Below are positions 53,875 to 63,640 of a stretch of DNA of 64,000 nucleotides, piece after piece. The stretch is taken from assembly GCA_023548195.1 (NCBI GenBank), contig JAJHZJ010000694.1, positions 2,232,001-2,296,000 of the forward strand. Reading direction: 5' to 3'. Position 1 is the first letter of the stretch. Each line of letters starts with the position of its first letter. The notes below the pieces were generated by a model. It was not told where the DNA came from, ran no database searches, and saw nothing but the letters and a program-made list of their open reading frames with translations. The stretch is from Bettongia penicillata ogilbyi (Eukaryota > Chordata > Mammalia > Diprotodontia > Potoroidae). The position numbers were made by a program, and so were the translations under genes.

Positions 53875-54030
53875 CTAGAGTAGTTAGATTTGGATTCCAG
53901 ATCTTGGGTCATGTGGTCGTCACTTTACTTTTATACATCTGAGTTTCTTCCCCTGTAAAATAAGAGAGTCAGACTAGATGATCTCTCAGATCTCTTTCAT
54001 GTCTATATCTCTGATTCCATGATCCACTAT
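53875..54030 (+). mobile_element. MIR/THER-type SINE
   Basis: Sense: 'gtagttagatttggattcca', 'tctgagtttcttcccctgta', 'aaataagagagtcagactag', 'atgatctctcagatctcttt'. Confidence 0.65.
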
Positions 54031-54089
54031 ATGTAGAGGAGAGGAACAATGAAGATGCCTCAAATAGCAATGAACCATAAGAATGACAG

Positions 54090-54237
54090 TATGAATATCT
54101 CTCGCTTGCATACGGCACTTTATAATTTACAAAGTTCTTTGTTCACAACAATCCACAACAATCCGGAGGTGTAGATAGTACAAATGTCATTATCCCAATT
54201 TTATGGATAAGAAAGCCAGGTGAGGAGACAAGGGGAA
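54090..54237 (-). mobile_element. MIR-family SINE, left part
   Basis: Antisense: 'gcatacggcactttataatt', 'tacaaagttctttgttcaca', 'ccaattttatggataagaaa'. Continues at 54439. 'cacaacaatc' is tandemly doubled at 54145-54165. Confidence 0.6.
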
Positions 54238-54438
54238 GGCACTGAACTAAGTGCTTTTTATAAATATCTCATTTGATTTCCACAATATCCTTTCAAGGGG
54301 GATGCTATTATTTTCTTCATTTTACAGCTGAGGAAACTGAGGCAAATAGAGGTTAAGTGACTTCCCCAGGGTCACACAGCTAGTAAGTATTTGAGGTCAT
54401 ATTTGAACTCCTGACTCCAGGCTGTATCACTAGCTGCC
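54238..54438 (-). mobile_element. MIR-family SINE nested in another MIR
   Basis: Antisense: 'ggcactgaactaagtgcttt', 'ctcatttgatttccacaata', 'ttttacagctgaggaaactg', 'gtcacacagctagtaagtat', 'cctgactccaggctgtatca', 'ctagctgcctc'. The text before and after belongs to one older MIR. Confidence 0.75.
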
Positions 54439-54565
54439 TCAAGCCAAGACTCAAAAAGGTCAAGGGACTTGCCCAGTGTCACACAGCTAGTAGAAGATGG
54501 AGCCAAGATTTCAACCCAAATCTTTAGTTCAGTTCTACTGCTTTTGCCACTATGCCTCATTGCCT
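54439..54565 (-). mobile_element. MIR-family SINE, right part
   Basis: Antisense: 'gactcaaaaaggtcaaggga', 'cttgcccagtgtcacacagc', 'gagccaagatttcaacccaa', 'ccactatgcctcattgcc'. Confidence 0.65.
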
Positions 54566-54597
54566 TAAAACTGATGCACCCACATTTTTTTTAAAGA

Positions 54598-54870
54598 CTT
54601 AAGAGCTCTGATCAAGGCAATCACAAATCATGACGACTCCAGAGAACTAATGACTCTACCCATCTCTTGACAGAGAGATGATGGAATAAATATGCAGAGT
54701 ATGTTGCATATTTTTGGATATGGCCAATATGAGAATTTGTTTGACATAAATATGCATATTGCTTACAACAGTTTTGTTTTTTTCTTTTCTCAAGATCAGA
54801 GGTGAGAAGAGAAAATAAGTGCTTATTAATTGGCGGAATAAAAAACAGAGTACAAGAAAATAATCTTGGT
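54598..54870 (+). mobile_element. L1-type 3' end
   Basis: Sense, same family as 9585-9840: 'cttaagagctctgatcaagg', 'ctcttgacagagagatgatg', 'tggatatggccaatatgaga', 'aataagtgcttattaattgg'. T-rich 'tttttttaaag' strings on both sides (54587-54597 and 54873-54883) may be the TSD. Confidence 0.55.
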
Positions 54871-54883
54871 TTTTTTTTTAAAG

Positions 54884-55212
54884 AAACATTTTTCTAGAAT
54901 TTACCCTAATCCCCAAATCAGTTCTTCTGTTCCTAGTCAGTGATGGCAGGTGAAAACAGAGTTGCTTCATTGTCTATTTTGCCTCTACCTTAAGCTGATA
55001 CAGAACTAAACTTTGGCGATTCATAGGCTTAGAGACTTAGAGCCAAAAGGACCATAGGGCTAGCAAAGCCAGTCTGCACTGATCTCTCTGGTTTCTCAGT
55101 TTCTCCTTGTACCTACAGGCAGAATCAGAACCATAACCAGTAGTTCTGGTCTCTGGGGTAAGCACTATAAACAGAGCCTCAAATTAACTTTGTAATACAA
55201 ATTAAATGATAT
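54884..55212. other. No recognisable feature
   Basis: About 330 bases, no repeat or gene recognised with confidence. Confidence 0.35.
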
Positions 55213-55228
55213 GAGAGAGAGATCAAGG

Positions 55229-56201
55229 CCCCAGTTTATAAATGATCAAAGAATATGAAAAAGCAGTTTTCAGATGAAGAAATTAAAACTATCTATAGTC
55301 ATATGAAAAAAGGCTGTAAATCACTATTGATTAGACAATTGCAAAGCAAAACAACTCTGACAGATCACATCACACCTATCAGATTGGTTAACAGTGACAA
55401 AACAAGAAAATGATAAATATTGGAGAAGATGTGGGAAGACTGGAACATTAATGCCTTGGTGGTGGAGTTGTGAACTGATCCAACCATTGTGGAGAGCAAT
55501 TTGAAACTATGCCCAAAGGTCTATAAAACTGTGCACACCCATTGACCCACCAATACCACTTCTGGGTCTGTATCCTTGATTGATCATAAAAATGGGAAAA
55601 GGACCCACCTGTACAAAAATATTTATAGAAGCTTTTTTTTTGTGGTGAGAAAGAATTAGAAATTGAGGGGCTGCCCATCAATTGGAGATTGGCTGACAAG
55701 GTGTGGTATATGAATGTTATTTAATACTATTGTTCCATAAGAAATGATGAGCAGGCAGATTTCAGAAAAACCTGCAAAGATTTGCATGAACCATTGCTGA
55801 GCAAAGTAAGCAGAACCAGAACATTGTACACAGTAACAGTCACATTGTGTGATGACCAACTATGACAGACTTAGCTCTTGTCAGCAATGTGATGATGTAA
55901 GACAATTCTGTAAGACATGATAGAAAATGCTATCCACATCCAGAGAAAGAACTGTGGTGTCTGAATGCAGATCAAAGCATACTATTTTATCTCTTTTTTT
56001 CTTTCTTGTAGTTTTCCCTTTTGTTCTGATTCTTCTTTTACAACATGACTAATGTGGAAATGTATTTAATATGATTGTACATATGAAGCCTATATCAGAT
56101 TGTATGCCATCTTAGGGAGGGGTGAAGGAAGGGTGGGGGGAATTTTTGGAAATCGAAATCTTATAAAAGTGAAGGTTGAAAACATGTTGAAAACGTTGGG
56201 G

Positions 56202-56206
<5 letters not shown>
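55229..56206 (+). mobile_element. L1 ORF2-end and 3' UTR, TSD-flanked
   Basis: Sense L1: 'tagtcatatgaaaaaaggct', 'atcactattgattagacaat', 'gtggagagcaatttgaaact', 'acaccactt'-type ORF2 end, 'catcaattggagattggctg', 'gagcaaagtaagcagaacca', 'gaaagaactgtggtgtctga', 'acaacatgactaatgtggaa'. 5'-truncated, ~1 kb. The target 'gagagagatcaagg' precedes it (55215-55228) and recurs at 56257-56270 after a GA tract. Confidence 0.8.

Positions 56207-56264
<58 letters not shown>
56207..56264. repeat. (GA)n microsatellite at L1 3' junction
   Basis: About 29 GA units between the A-rich L1 end ('gggaaaaagagaga') and the second TSD copy, which itself starts GAGAGA. Confidence 0.95.
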
Positions 56265-56266
<2 letters not shown>

Positions 56267-56567
56267 AAGGTCTTAGTTACCATTCTTTGGAGATGAGATG
56301 AAAGCTGAAGACTGTCCCCACTGGCAGAGACTCTAGGAAGTCATTGCTGAGGAGGTAGCAAGATGGGATCTTGTCATGAAGGATCCCATCTAGTCTGTGG
56401 CCACTGGTGGTGAGGTATGGGAGAAGTAATTGTACCATCTAGGAATTTACTGTTTAAGTAGTTATTTTTGCTAAGTAGGTGCTATACTCAACTGTTTCTG
56501 TCTGCTCAAGTAGTAGTCAGTGCTCCCTAAATTCCAGTGCCCTGAGACAAAACTTCATTAACCCTGT
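56265..56567. other. No recognisable feature
   Basis: About 300 bases between the L1 junction and L2 text; not identified. Confidence 0.35.
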
Positions 56568-56684
56568 CCTATTAATCGATCAACAAACATTTAAGGGCTT
56601 ATGTATACCTGGCATTGTCTTAGGAAAGGGATTAGACCTGTGACTTAATTGATATAAGGAGCAGTATACTGGGTAAAGAAAGTC
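56568..56684 (-). mobile_element. L2 LINE, tail segment
   Basis: Antisense L2: 'gatcaacaaacatttaaggg', 'cttatgtatacctggcattg'. First part of an L2 that continues, with interruptions, to 58925. Confidence 0.55.
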
Positions 56685-56845
56685 TTTCTACCAGTGTGTA
56701 ACCATACTTTCCTTGCGATATATCCTCACTGAGATACCTAAAGCAATGAGGGGTTGACTTGCCCAAGGTTCCACAGTCAGTCTGTGTCAGAAGGCAGGAT
56801 TTTCAGGTCTTACTGGTTTCAATACCAGTTGTCTACAAACTAAAT
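56685..56845 (-). mobile_element. MIR-family SINE in L2
   Basis: Antisense: 'gaggggttgacttgcccaag', 'gttccacagtcagtctgtgt', 'ttttcaggtcttactggttt'. Confidence 0.55.
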
Positions 56846-56879
56846 CATACTGCATAATACAAATAAATGAAAAATAGTT

Positions 56880-57172
56880 AAATGCAAGAGAGTCTGAAAG
56901 GGAGGGTACTAGCAATTAGGGAAGAAAGAATTTATGCAAAAGATGATACTTGAACTGAGTCTCAAAGGAAGAGAAAGATTCTATGAAATATAGGTAAGGA
57001 GGGAGCACCATCTAGGCATGGGAATGGGGTGGTCAATGCAAAGACATAGAGAAGAAAGATGGAATGTCATCTACAAGAAACAGGGAAAAGGCCAGTTTGG
57101 GTTGCAGAGTAGGGGAGAGGATGAAACGTCCAATAAGGCTAGAAAGATAGATTGGGATCAGGTTGTAAAGGG
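56880..57172 (-). mobile_element. L2 LINE, segment 2
   Basis: Antisense L2: 'gatacttgaactgagtctca', 'gagcaccatctaggcatggg', 'gaaagatagattgggatcag', ending 'ttgtaaagggcttt', where a MAR1 inserted. Confidence 0.7.
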
Positions 57173-57292
57173 CTTTGTGTTCGTCCTTTGTTGCCATCAG
57201 AGAAATGGTGACATGACTTGCACTTGACTTTGTTTTGAGTGAGGGAGGGCTGTGCAGGTCACCAGCCTCACTCCTCCTCCAGAGCCATCTCT
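57173..57292 (-). mobile_element. MAR1-type SINE, truncated, TSD-flanked
   Basis: Antisense: 'gttcgtcctttgttgccatc', 'ggtgacatgacttgcacttg', 'gagggagggctgtgcaggtc', 'accagcctcactcctcctcc'. It lacks the SINE 5' part. Flanked by 'aaagggcttt' on both sides (57166-57175 and 57295-57304). Confidence 0.8.
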
Positions 57293-57342
57293 GCAAAGGG
57301 CTTTAGAAATTAAACAGAGGAGTTTATATTTTGTCCTAGAAA
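57293..57342 (-). mobile_element. L2 LINE, segment 3
   Basis: Antisense L2: 'taaacagaggagtttatatt' and 'ttgtcctagaaacag' between two SINE insertions. Confidence 0.6.
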
Positions 57343-57567
57343 CAGTGGATAGAGGGCAAAATCTGGAGTCAGGAAAATTCATGTTCCTGAATGCAAATCT
57401 GGCTGTGTGACCCTGAGCAAGTCACTTCACCCTGTTTGCCTCAGTTTCCTCATCTGTAAAATGAACTGGAGAATAAAATGGCAAGCCACTTCAGTATTTT
57501 TGTCAAGAAAACCCTAAATGGAGTCATGAAGAATCAGACATGACTGAAAAACCATTGAATAACAATA
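57343..57567 (+). mobile_element. tRNA-headed SINE with RTE-like tail
   Basis: Sense: 'agtggatagagggcaaaatc', 'tggagtcaggaaaattcatg', 'ctgtgtgaccctgagcaagt', 'ctcagtttcctcatctgtaa', 'ttgtcaagaaaaccctaaat', 'ggagtcatgaagaatcagac', 'atgactgaaaaaccattgaa'. Confidence 0.8.
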
Positions 57568-57825
57568 GTGACTGAATGGTGGAGGGGCACGGTCAGATCT
57601 GTTTTTAAGGAAAATCACGTGAACAAAAGTACATGGGATGGACTGAACTGGTTCAAGTCAAGACACTTGAGGCAGAAAGATCAGTTAATAAGCCTTGTCA
57701 TAACAAATAAGGTGAGTGGTGACAAAGAACTGAACTAAGGTGACCACTGGGTGAGTAGAGGGAAAGGGTTAGATGCTAGAAGTGTGGAGGTAGAAAAGTC
57801 AAGAGTTGGAGCTGATTGGGTATGT
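57568..57825 (-). mobile_element. L2 LINE, segment 4
   Basis: Antisense L2: 'tgactgaatggtggaggggc', 'acggtcagatctgtttttaa', 'gagttggagctgattgggta'. Stops at 'ttgggtatg' (57817-57825), where an L1-derived piece begins. Confidence 0.7.
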
Positions 57826-58791
57826 GTTGTGGGGAACTACCAGCCAAGATGGCTGTCCACAAGGAGTTGGGTAGCCTCGTTCCCATACATTTCACCCAGC
57901 AAAACCCTAAAAATAGCACCAGACTAAATAATGGTCAAGAATTCCAATGAGAAAGGACAATATTGTCTGCCTCCTAGAACTGTGTAACAAAGAGAGAAGC
58001 CCACGGAGAATGGTAAAGGGGTACCTTGCTGGTGAAGTTTGCCAGTGCTGGCAAACAAGATAGAAACCTTCCATCTGGATCAGAGAAGGACCAGGGACCA
58101 GCTCTCATTCTGAGACATGACTGAAGGGAGACCCTGAGAAAGATCCGACAGGATTAAGAATCCACAGTGCGAACACTGGAAATGGCCAGGAGTAGCAGTC
58201 ACTAGCCTCGGTGCAATATCCCTTGGATGGCGTCACTCCAGTCCTAAATGTTCCCAGGTCCCTACTGTACTGTCCTGGGATGCCAAAGAGAGGGATCTGA
58301 AGATCAAGGAAGGCCTTCATCTAGGAGACAGAGTTAAGTGTAAGAACCCAGGTGGTCTAGGTCATAACCCAGCAGGCCAACCACCCCTCCCAAAAGGGCA
58401 GCAAGGGACAGAGCCTGGGATGGCACAAAACCCCCAGTTCTGGGAAGAAGAAAAAAGACTGGAGAGATAGGTAAACAGAAGATACAGACCACCATAAAGA
58501 ATCTAAAAATCTAAGCTAGAAGAAGAATAATTTCATTATAACTACAAAGACTCAAAGAGAAAAAAAAATTGATTTACCCACATCAACTCTATGGATATCT
58601 AGGAGAAATAAGAAAAGAGATAAAAAATGAAATGAAAATTCTGAAAAAAACGTATTACAATAGTTTAGAACAGAAAGTATTAAAGCTTATTCAAGTAATG
58701 AACTCTCTGAATATTAAAGTAGACCAAACATAAGTCAGTGATTCTATGAAAGAGCAAGAAATAGTCAAAGGAAACCAAAAGACTGAGCAGA
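57826..58791 (+). mobile_element. L1/HAL1 5' end fragment, 3'-truncated
   Basis: Starts with 'accagccaagatggctgtcc', the L1-type 5' boundary with a YY1-like CAAGATGG core on the plus strand. It continues through a 5' UTR and a broken ORF1 start; the frames near 58600-58790 read the coiled-coil words REIRKEIKNEMKILKK, NSLEQKVLKLIQVMNSL and SDSMKEQEIVKGNQK. It ends inside ORF1 without poly(A). L2 resumes at 58792 with 'gtggatatg', a near copy of the left edge. Confidence 0.6.
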
Positions 58792-58925
58792 GTGGATATG
58801 AGAAGTGAGGATCAGTGAAGATTTGAGGGGAAACCCAAGGATTAGGAACAACCTGGAAGACCAGAGGAATGACAGTATCTTTGACCGAATAGAAATCTGG
58901 AAGAGAGGAAAGAGAAGGAGATCAA
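58792..58925 (-). mobile_element. L2 LINE, segment 5
   Basis: Antisense L2: 'gaagtgaggatcagtgaaga', 'cccaaggattaggaacaacc', 'tggaagaccagaggaatgac', the stretch that follows segment 4 in L2 order. Confidence 0.6.
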
Positions 58926-58954
58926 GTGAACTGGTTACGTTTTATATCATGTCT

Positions 58955-59040
58955 AAAGTTAGATTATAATCTCCTTGAGATCAGGGACTTCTTTGCTTTC
59001 CTCTCTCAGAGCCCAGCATAGTGACACATAATATGACACA
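58955..59040 (+). mobile_element. L2 LINE 3' end
   Basis: Sense L2: 'gattataatctccttgagat', 'cagagcccagcatagtgaca'. Confidence 0.6.
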
Positions 59041-59044
59041 TAGA

Positions 59045-59225
59045 TAATAGATTTAGAATTAGAGACAGAGGATATCATCTACTCCAATTGCCTCATGTCA
59101 CAGATAGGGAAACTGAGGCCAAGAGAGATGAAATGAGTTGCTCAAGGACATAAATAGGTAGCAGAGCTGGGATTTGAAGTTAAGTCCTTTCTAGGGCTCC
59201 AAATCCAGTACTGTACCAAGCTTTG
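59045..59225 (-). mobile_element. MIR-family SINE
   Basis: Antisense: 'tagatttagaattagagaca', 'gggaaactgaggccaagaga', 'agctgggatttgaagttaag', 'caaatccagtactgtaccaa'. Confidence 0.7.
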
Positions 59226-59339
59226 TTTTCTCGATTAATAATCAGGTCTGGTGTGGGTTCCTGAATCATAGATTGACCCTTGACCCTTTGATCACTGTCT
59301 CAGTTCTCACAGTCATATTTCTCCAGTGTCTCATAAGGA

Positions 59340-59430
59340 AGTAGTAATGTAGCAGCAAGACTACTGAATTCAGAGTCAGAGTAAGATCTTACTACTTGTG
59401 TGACCTTGGGTAAATCACTTTACTTCTTTG
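59340..59430 (+). mobile_element. MIR-family SINE 5' part
   Basis: Sense: 'tagtaatgtagcagcaagac', 'gtgtgaccttgggtaaatca', 'ctttacttctttggc'. It continues as 'cacagtttcctcatctataa' at 59547 after an L2 tail. Confidence 0.55.
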
Positions 59431-59434
59431 GCTT

Positions 59435-59546
59435 GTTAGGATGCAAGCTCTTTGAGGGCAAGGACTATTTTGTTTCTTTATACCCCTGACACTTAGCTTA
59501 GTGCCTAGAACATAGTAGGTGTTTCATAAATGCTTATTGATTAAGC
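59435..59546 (+). mobile_element. L2 LINE 3' end, nested in MIR
   Basis: Sense L2: 'gatgcaagctctttgagggc', 'aaggactattttgtttcttt', 'tagtgcctagaacatagtag', 'gtgtttcataaatgcttatt'. MIR text continues on both sides, so this short L2 end seems to interrupt the MIR. Confidence 0.65.
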
Positions 59547-59674
59547 CACAGTTTCCTCATCTATAAAATGGAAGTATTTGCACTTCAAGATCCTTAGGGA
59601 AAGTGATTCACAAACTTTAAAGTTCTATGTAAATGTGAGCTACTATTTTTCTTACTATCTTCTCCTTTTCTTGT

Positions 59675-59830
59675 TAATTCAATCAACAAGCATTTATTGA
59701 GCACCTATTATGTGCCAAGAATTGTGCTAGGAGCTAGGGATATAAAGACAAAATGAAACAGTCCCTGTTCTCTATTGGTGCTTACATTGAGGGGAGGGGC
59801 AGGGAAACAACATTCTACATGGCAAGGTTG
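59675..59830 (-). mobile_element. L2 LINE 3' end
   Basis: Antisense L2: 'ttcaatcaacaagcatttat', 'tgagcacctattatgtgcca', 'agaattgtgctaggagctag', 'ggatataaagacaaaatgaa'. Confidence 0.8.
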
Positions 59831-62800
59831 CCTTGCTTCCCTTGTCCGAGAGAAACTCTAGTCCCAAGTGGGCTTCCAGAACATTCGGGCTTTCCCCACA
59901 AGGATTAAGAATCAGAATTGACAACTCTGAGAATGCTGCATAAGAGGGTCCCATGGGGCAACTCAATCCCTCTACATTCATAAATAAATATGTACAAAAC
60001 GTATAAATATAGAAGGGCGCCATGTGCTAGCCAGGGATGTGCCAGAACCAGCCAAACAGGATATGGAGAGTCAATTGTTATTTCCCCATGAGCATTTACA
60101 CTGTGGAAATTGGCAAATGTGACAAATCTTGACTTTATTTACTATTTTGTCGATTGTCTATGTTTAATAAGTGATGGAGAAAATGTAAATAAAAAATGAA
60201 AGTATATTCTAAATACTCTCCTCCAGTCTATTGTTAAATATTGATCAGCACACCCCTAGTACTAACTTTATGGAGGCTGTCTGTCTATTCCTCTTTCTCA
60301 GAATAGGAGTGTGGGCCCTCTAGTTTTGTCTGTTCCAAAACTCCTCTCTCTCTCTTGGATTGCTTTGCTTCTCAGCGCTCAACTTTCACTTCAGGCTCTC
60401 AGAATGGGGTGCACAGAAATGGTTGTCAGAGTGTGCCAAGGAAGGTATTTTTAACTGAACTGCAAAAAAGAGAGAAAGGAAAGAATTCTGCTCCAGGTGC
60501 AGAAGCATCCCTTGCTAATTCTGCTTCATCTATGTACTTTGAGTTCGTAGGTGATCCAGGGAAGCATCGTCTTTGCTCTGTGACTTTATACTACCAGAAG
60601 CCCAGGGTTCCATTTCCTACAGGAGTCAGGGTTAAAAGGGACTGTCTTCTCCTCTTCCATGTATGATTAAGTGCACCGGAGACTCATGCAAATGGCATAT
60701 TTTCCTCTCAAGATGATCCCAGGAAGGAAAAACTGACAGGCGAGAGAGCTCTTAGCAAGCCAGAAATAAAGGCAGGGCAAATGACAGTGTGAGTGCTTCT
60801 CAGATTACTTTGGATCCCCTGAGTTTCTTTTCCTGAAACTCATGACTGAGCAGATAAAAGGTAAAAAAAGAGCATTTTAAAAATCATTATCATGAATGGC
60901 AGTTGGCAGTAAGGCTGACATCTGGCCAAGCATTGGTTTGTACCCATTTTTGGTTGGCAGAGCTGTTTTAAATCCAGTTGAATTTCATTAAAGTCAATTG
61001 CCAAAAAAAAAAAAAGAGAGAGAAAAGAAAAAAAATCAAATTTCAGTGGACTGTCCAGCAATTGCTACTGTCCAAGGACATCACTGTTAACCTGGGTCAC
61101 TGGCTGTCCTCTTGCCACTGGGGTGACCACATGGCTGTCTGTCTGGGCTGCCAGACTAAGGGAAATGGGAGCTGGAGGAGCTGATGGGCTTCCCTTCAGC
61201 TGGGCACCAAGGAGGAGGGAGCAGAGAGGGAAACAAAAGGAAACAAACACACCAAGAAACACTTGGCAATTTGTTTTTTTAATATTTTGCTCACTGTGGA
61301 TACCACTAAAGCTGCATATGTTGGCTTTTGACTAACAAAAACAGAGGAGAAGCCAAGCTGGAAAGCTGGATTTGTTTCCATGCACAATTAGGTTTATTTG
61401 TTTAGGTTTTATTTTATTTGTTTTCAGATGACTCAGATAGGAGTATCACAGGCCTTTCAAAGTGCAGTGTTCTTCTGTGTATTTTTGGTATCAGGCTTAG
61501 CCAGCTACAGAAAGACTTGGCTGTTCCTGCCTATTTTCCTATCCAGGGGTTTTCAAACTTTCAAGTGGAACTGGAGGAATGCATTTCCAAGCTAGGCTAT
61601 TTTTCTTAGCAAAACCTCTCCTTGGTGTTTGTGAAGGGGCACAGGCATAAAGAAAACAAACAAATGGAAAACCCCCAAACAAAACAAAGATAGGAAAAAA
61701 ACTCACCCAGCTATATAGTTCGCCCCAAACCCTATCTGTATTAACGACTTTCTTATGGTTTGTTTTGGCCACTGGACTGCACTCTCCTGTTCACTTACTA
61801 TCTTTCCTTTCAGACATCTGAGTCCAGAGATGGGATCTTTCTTTCAATTTGCCTATAGATTTTACAGCTTTTTAGAAAACCATTCTTTTAGAAAATGGTT
61901 TTGGGGAGTGCAACTTCCTACAGAGTCACAGAGATATTTATTCTTTGAGCCCCAGCCAAGAATTCAGGTTTGGTCTCCATAAGAATGTGTGTACATGGAG
62001 GTGATGTTCTATCTGACCTAGGGCCCAGGTCTTGGGCATTGTAAGAGGGTAGGGCTCTATGTGGTCTTACATTCCCTTTTGGGTGAGATACCAACATTCC
62101 AAGTGTCTATGGACCTATCAATGCTTCCTTAGCTCCAAGATTCCATTTAGAGATTTCCTTTCAGGAGCCCAACTTCAGTGCCATGATTCAGAGGACAGAG
62201 GTAGCTTGAAATGGTCCTGATTCTTTTCAAATGTTAAAGATTCATGTAGGCAACAGCAGCAAATTATCCGAACTCCTTTGTATATCTCTGGTAGGAGGCA
62301 TTTTGGTGATCTCTTGCATGTAGTTCTCCAAAAAAATCAAACAAAAATTACAGGGCACTGGTTGTCAAAAGATGCTCTTGGCTTTTCCTTTCAAAGCAAC
62401 AATGAGACTTCAATTGATCATAATTAGTTTTTGGTACCTTACTTTTAGGATAAAAGGACAAATGACAATAAAAAAAACCCCATCTATGGACTTTATTCAA
62501 AATACTAACTTCCAGGTGATATCCCGGGGTCAATAAACATCTAAGTCAATATCCTGAATCTGCTACATATGTAGTGCTAGGTAACGACCATTAAGGCTCA
62601 GAACAATAACCATGAGGCCCTGCCAGTCACTTTGACAACATCCGGAAATATGCTCACTAGCTATTTGCTAGACTACCTTTACTGAGGCAGGAAAAGTAGA
62701 CTAACACATTGTAGAACCATTTTCAGAAAGCAAAGTCAAAAGACCACTATATATATGGTTTACAACCATTGAAAGACAACACTAACAGTAACAGATTTTG

Positions 62801-63220
62801 CTATATGCACAGGACAAGGTCAGAAGAGATCAGTAAGACAAAATGTGGTTCCCACTTGGTTAAATAAATAAATATACAAGTCTTATGAGGGTGGCATTTA
62901 CTAATTGGTTACCCTCAGAAGTTATAGGCTCACCTTACAATCATTGACAGTCTCTTGTTTCAGCTTCTATGCTTGTTTTTCTTAATTTTTTTTAATGTTC
63001 TTGTTCATATATTTGAATACTTGTACTTATCACAGATAGTTAAGACAAAATTCATGTTAAAAGAGAAACATTGTCTACAAAAGTTGAAACAAAAAGCCTT
63101 TTCACTTTGAGTTAAATTATCCAAGGAAGCAGAATACACAGTTTTCCTGTATGTTCTGGTTGAGTTTTGGGAAGATCAACTCTGATCCTTATTAAGTGTA
63201 TGATCTTTCGGTGGTTCCAT
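59831..63220. other. Largest repeat-poor stretch; no supported gene
   Basis: About 3.4 kb with almost no repeat I recognise. An A-rich simple tract lies at 60999-61035. 60890-60995 has conserved-element-like text ('gccaagcattggtttgtacc', 'gaatttcattaaagtcaatt'). A hypothetical exon at 60302-60444 is discussed under findings. Open frames are all under 105 codons. Confidence 0.45.
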
Positions 63221-63224
63221 CAAT

Positions 63225-63425
63225 TGAATATTTGGGGTCTTCTTGGCAATGATACTGGAGTGGTTTGCCATTTTCTTCTCCAGCTCATTTTACAGATGAG
63301 GAAACTGAGGCAAAAAGGGTTAAATGACTTGCCCAGGGTTACTCAGCGTCTGAGGAGGGATTTGAATTCAGGTCTTCTTGACTGCAGGCCTTGTGTTCTA
63401 TCCATACAGCCACCTAATTGCCCTT
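63225..63425 (-). mobile_element. tRNA-headed SINE
   Basis: Antisense: 'ggggtcttcttggcaatgat', 'actggagtggtttgccattt', 'tcttctccagctcattttac', 'agatgaggaaactgaggcaa', 'gacttgcccagggttactca', 'tccatacagccacctaattg'. The tail is truncated. Confidence 0.8.
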
Positions 63426-63514
63426 GTATGAACTTGGACAAGTTATTTTGACCCTGTGAGCCTCCTTTTCCTTATGTGTAAAGGACGGCTAATAATATTT
63501 TCACTGCAACAAAA

Positions 63515-63640
63515 AATATGACACACATTTATTGAATATCTATTGTATGTCGAGCATAGTGCTGGGCACTAGACAAATCTAAAATTATGTTAAAACACTG
63601 CCCTTTTCCTCAAGGAGCTTTCCTTCTACTAGATTAAACA
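63515..63640 (-). mobile_element. L2 LINE 3' end
   Basis: Antisense L2: 'cacacatttattgaatatct', 'cgagcatagtgctgggcact', 'ttcctcaaggagctttcctt'. Confidence 0.7.

Noticed and set aside
57826..58791. Insertion considered as an endogenous retrovirus LTR
   Set aside because: No TG...CA ends, no polyadenylation layout and no second copy. An L1-type 5' boundary and coiled-coil ORF1 words fit better.
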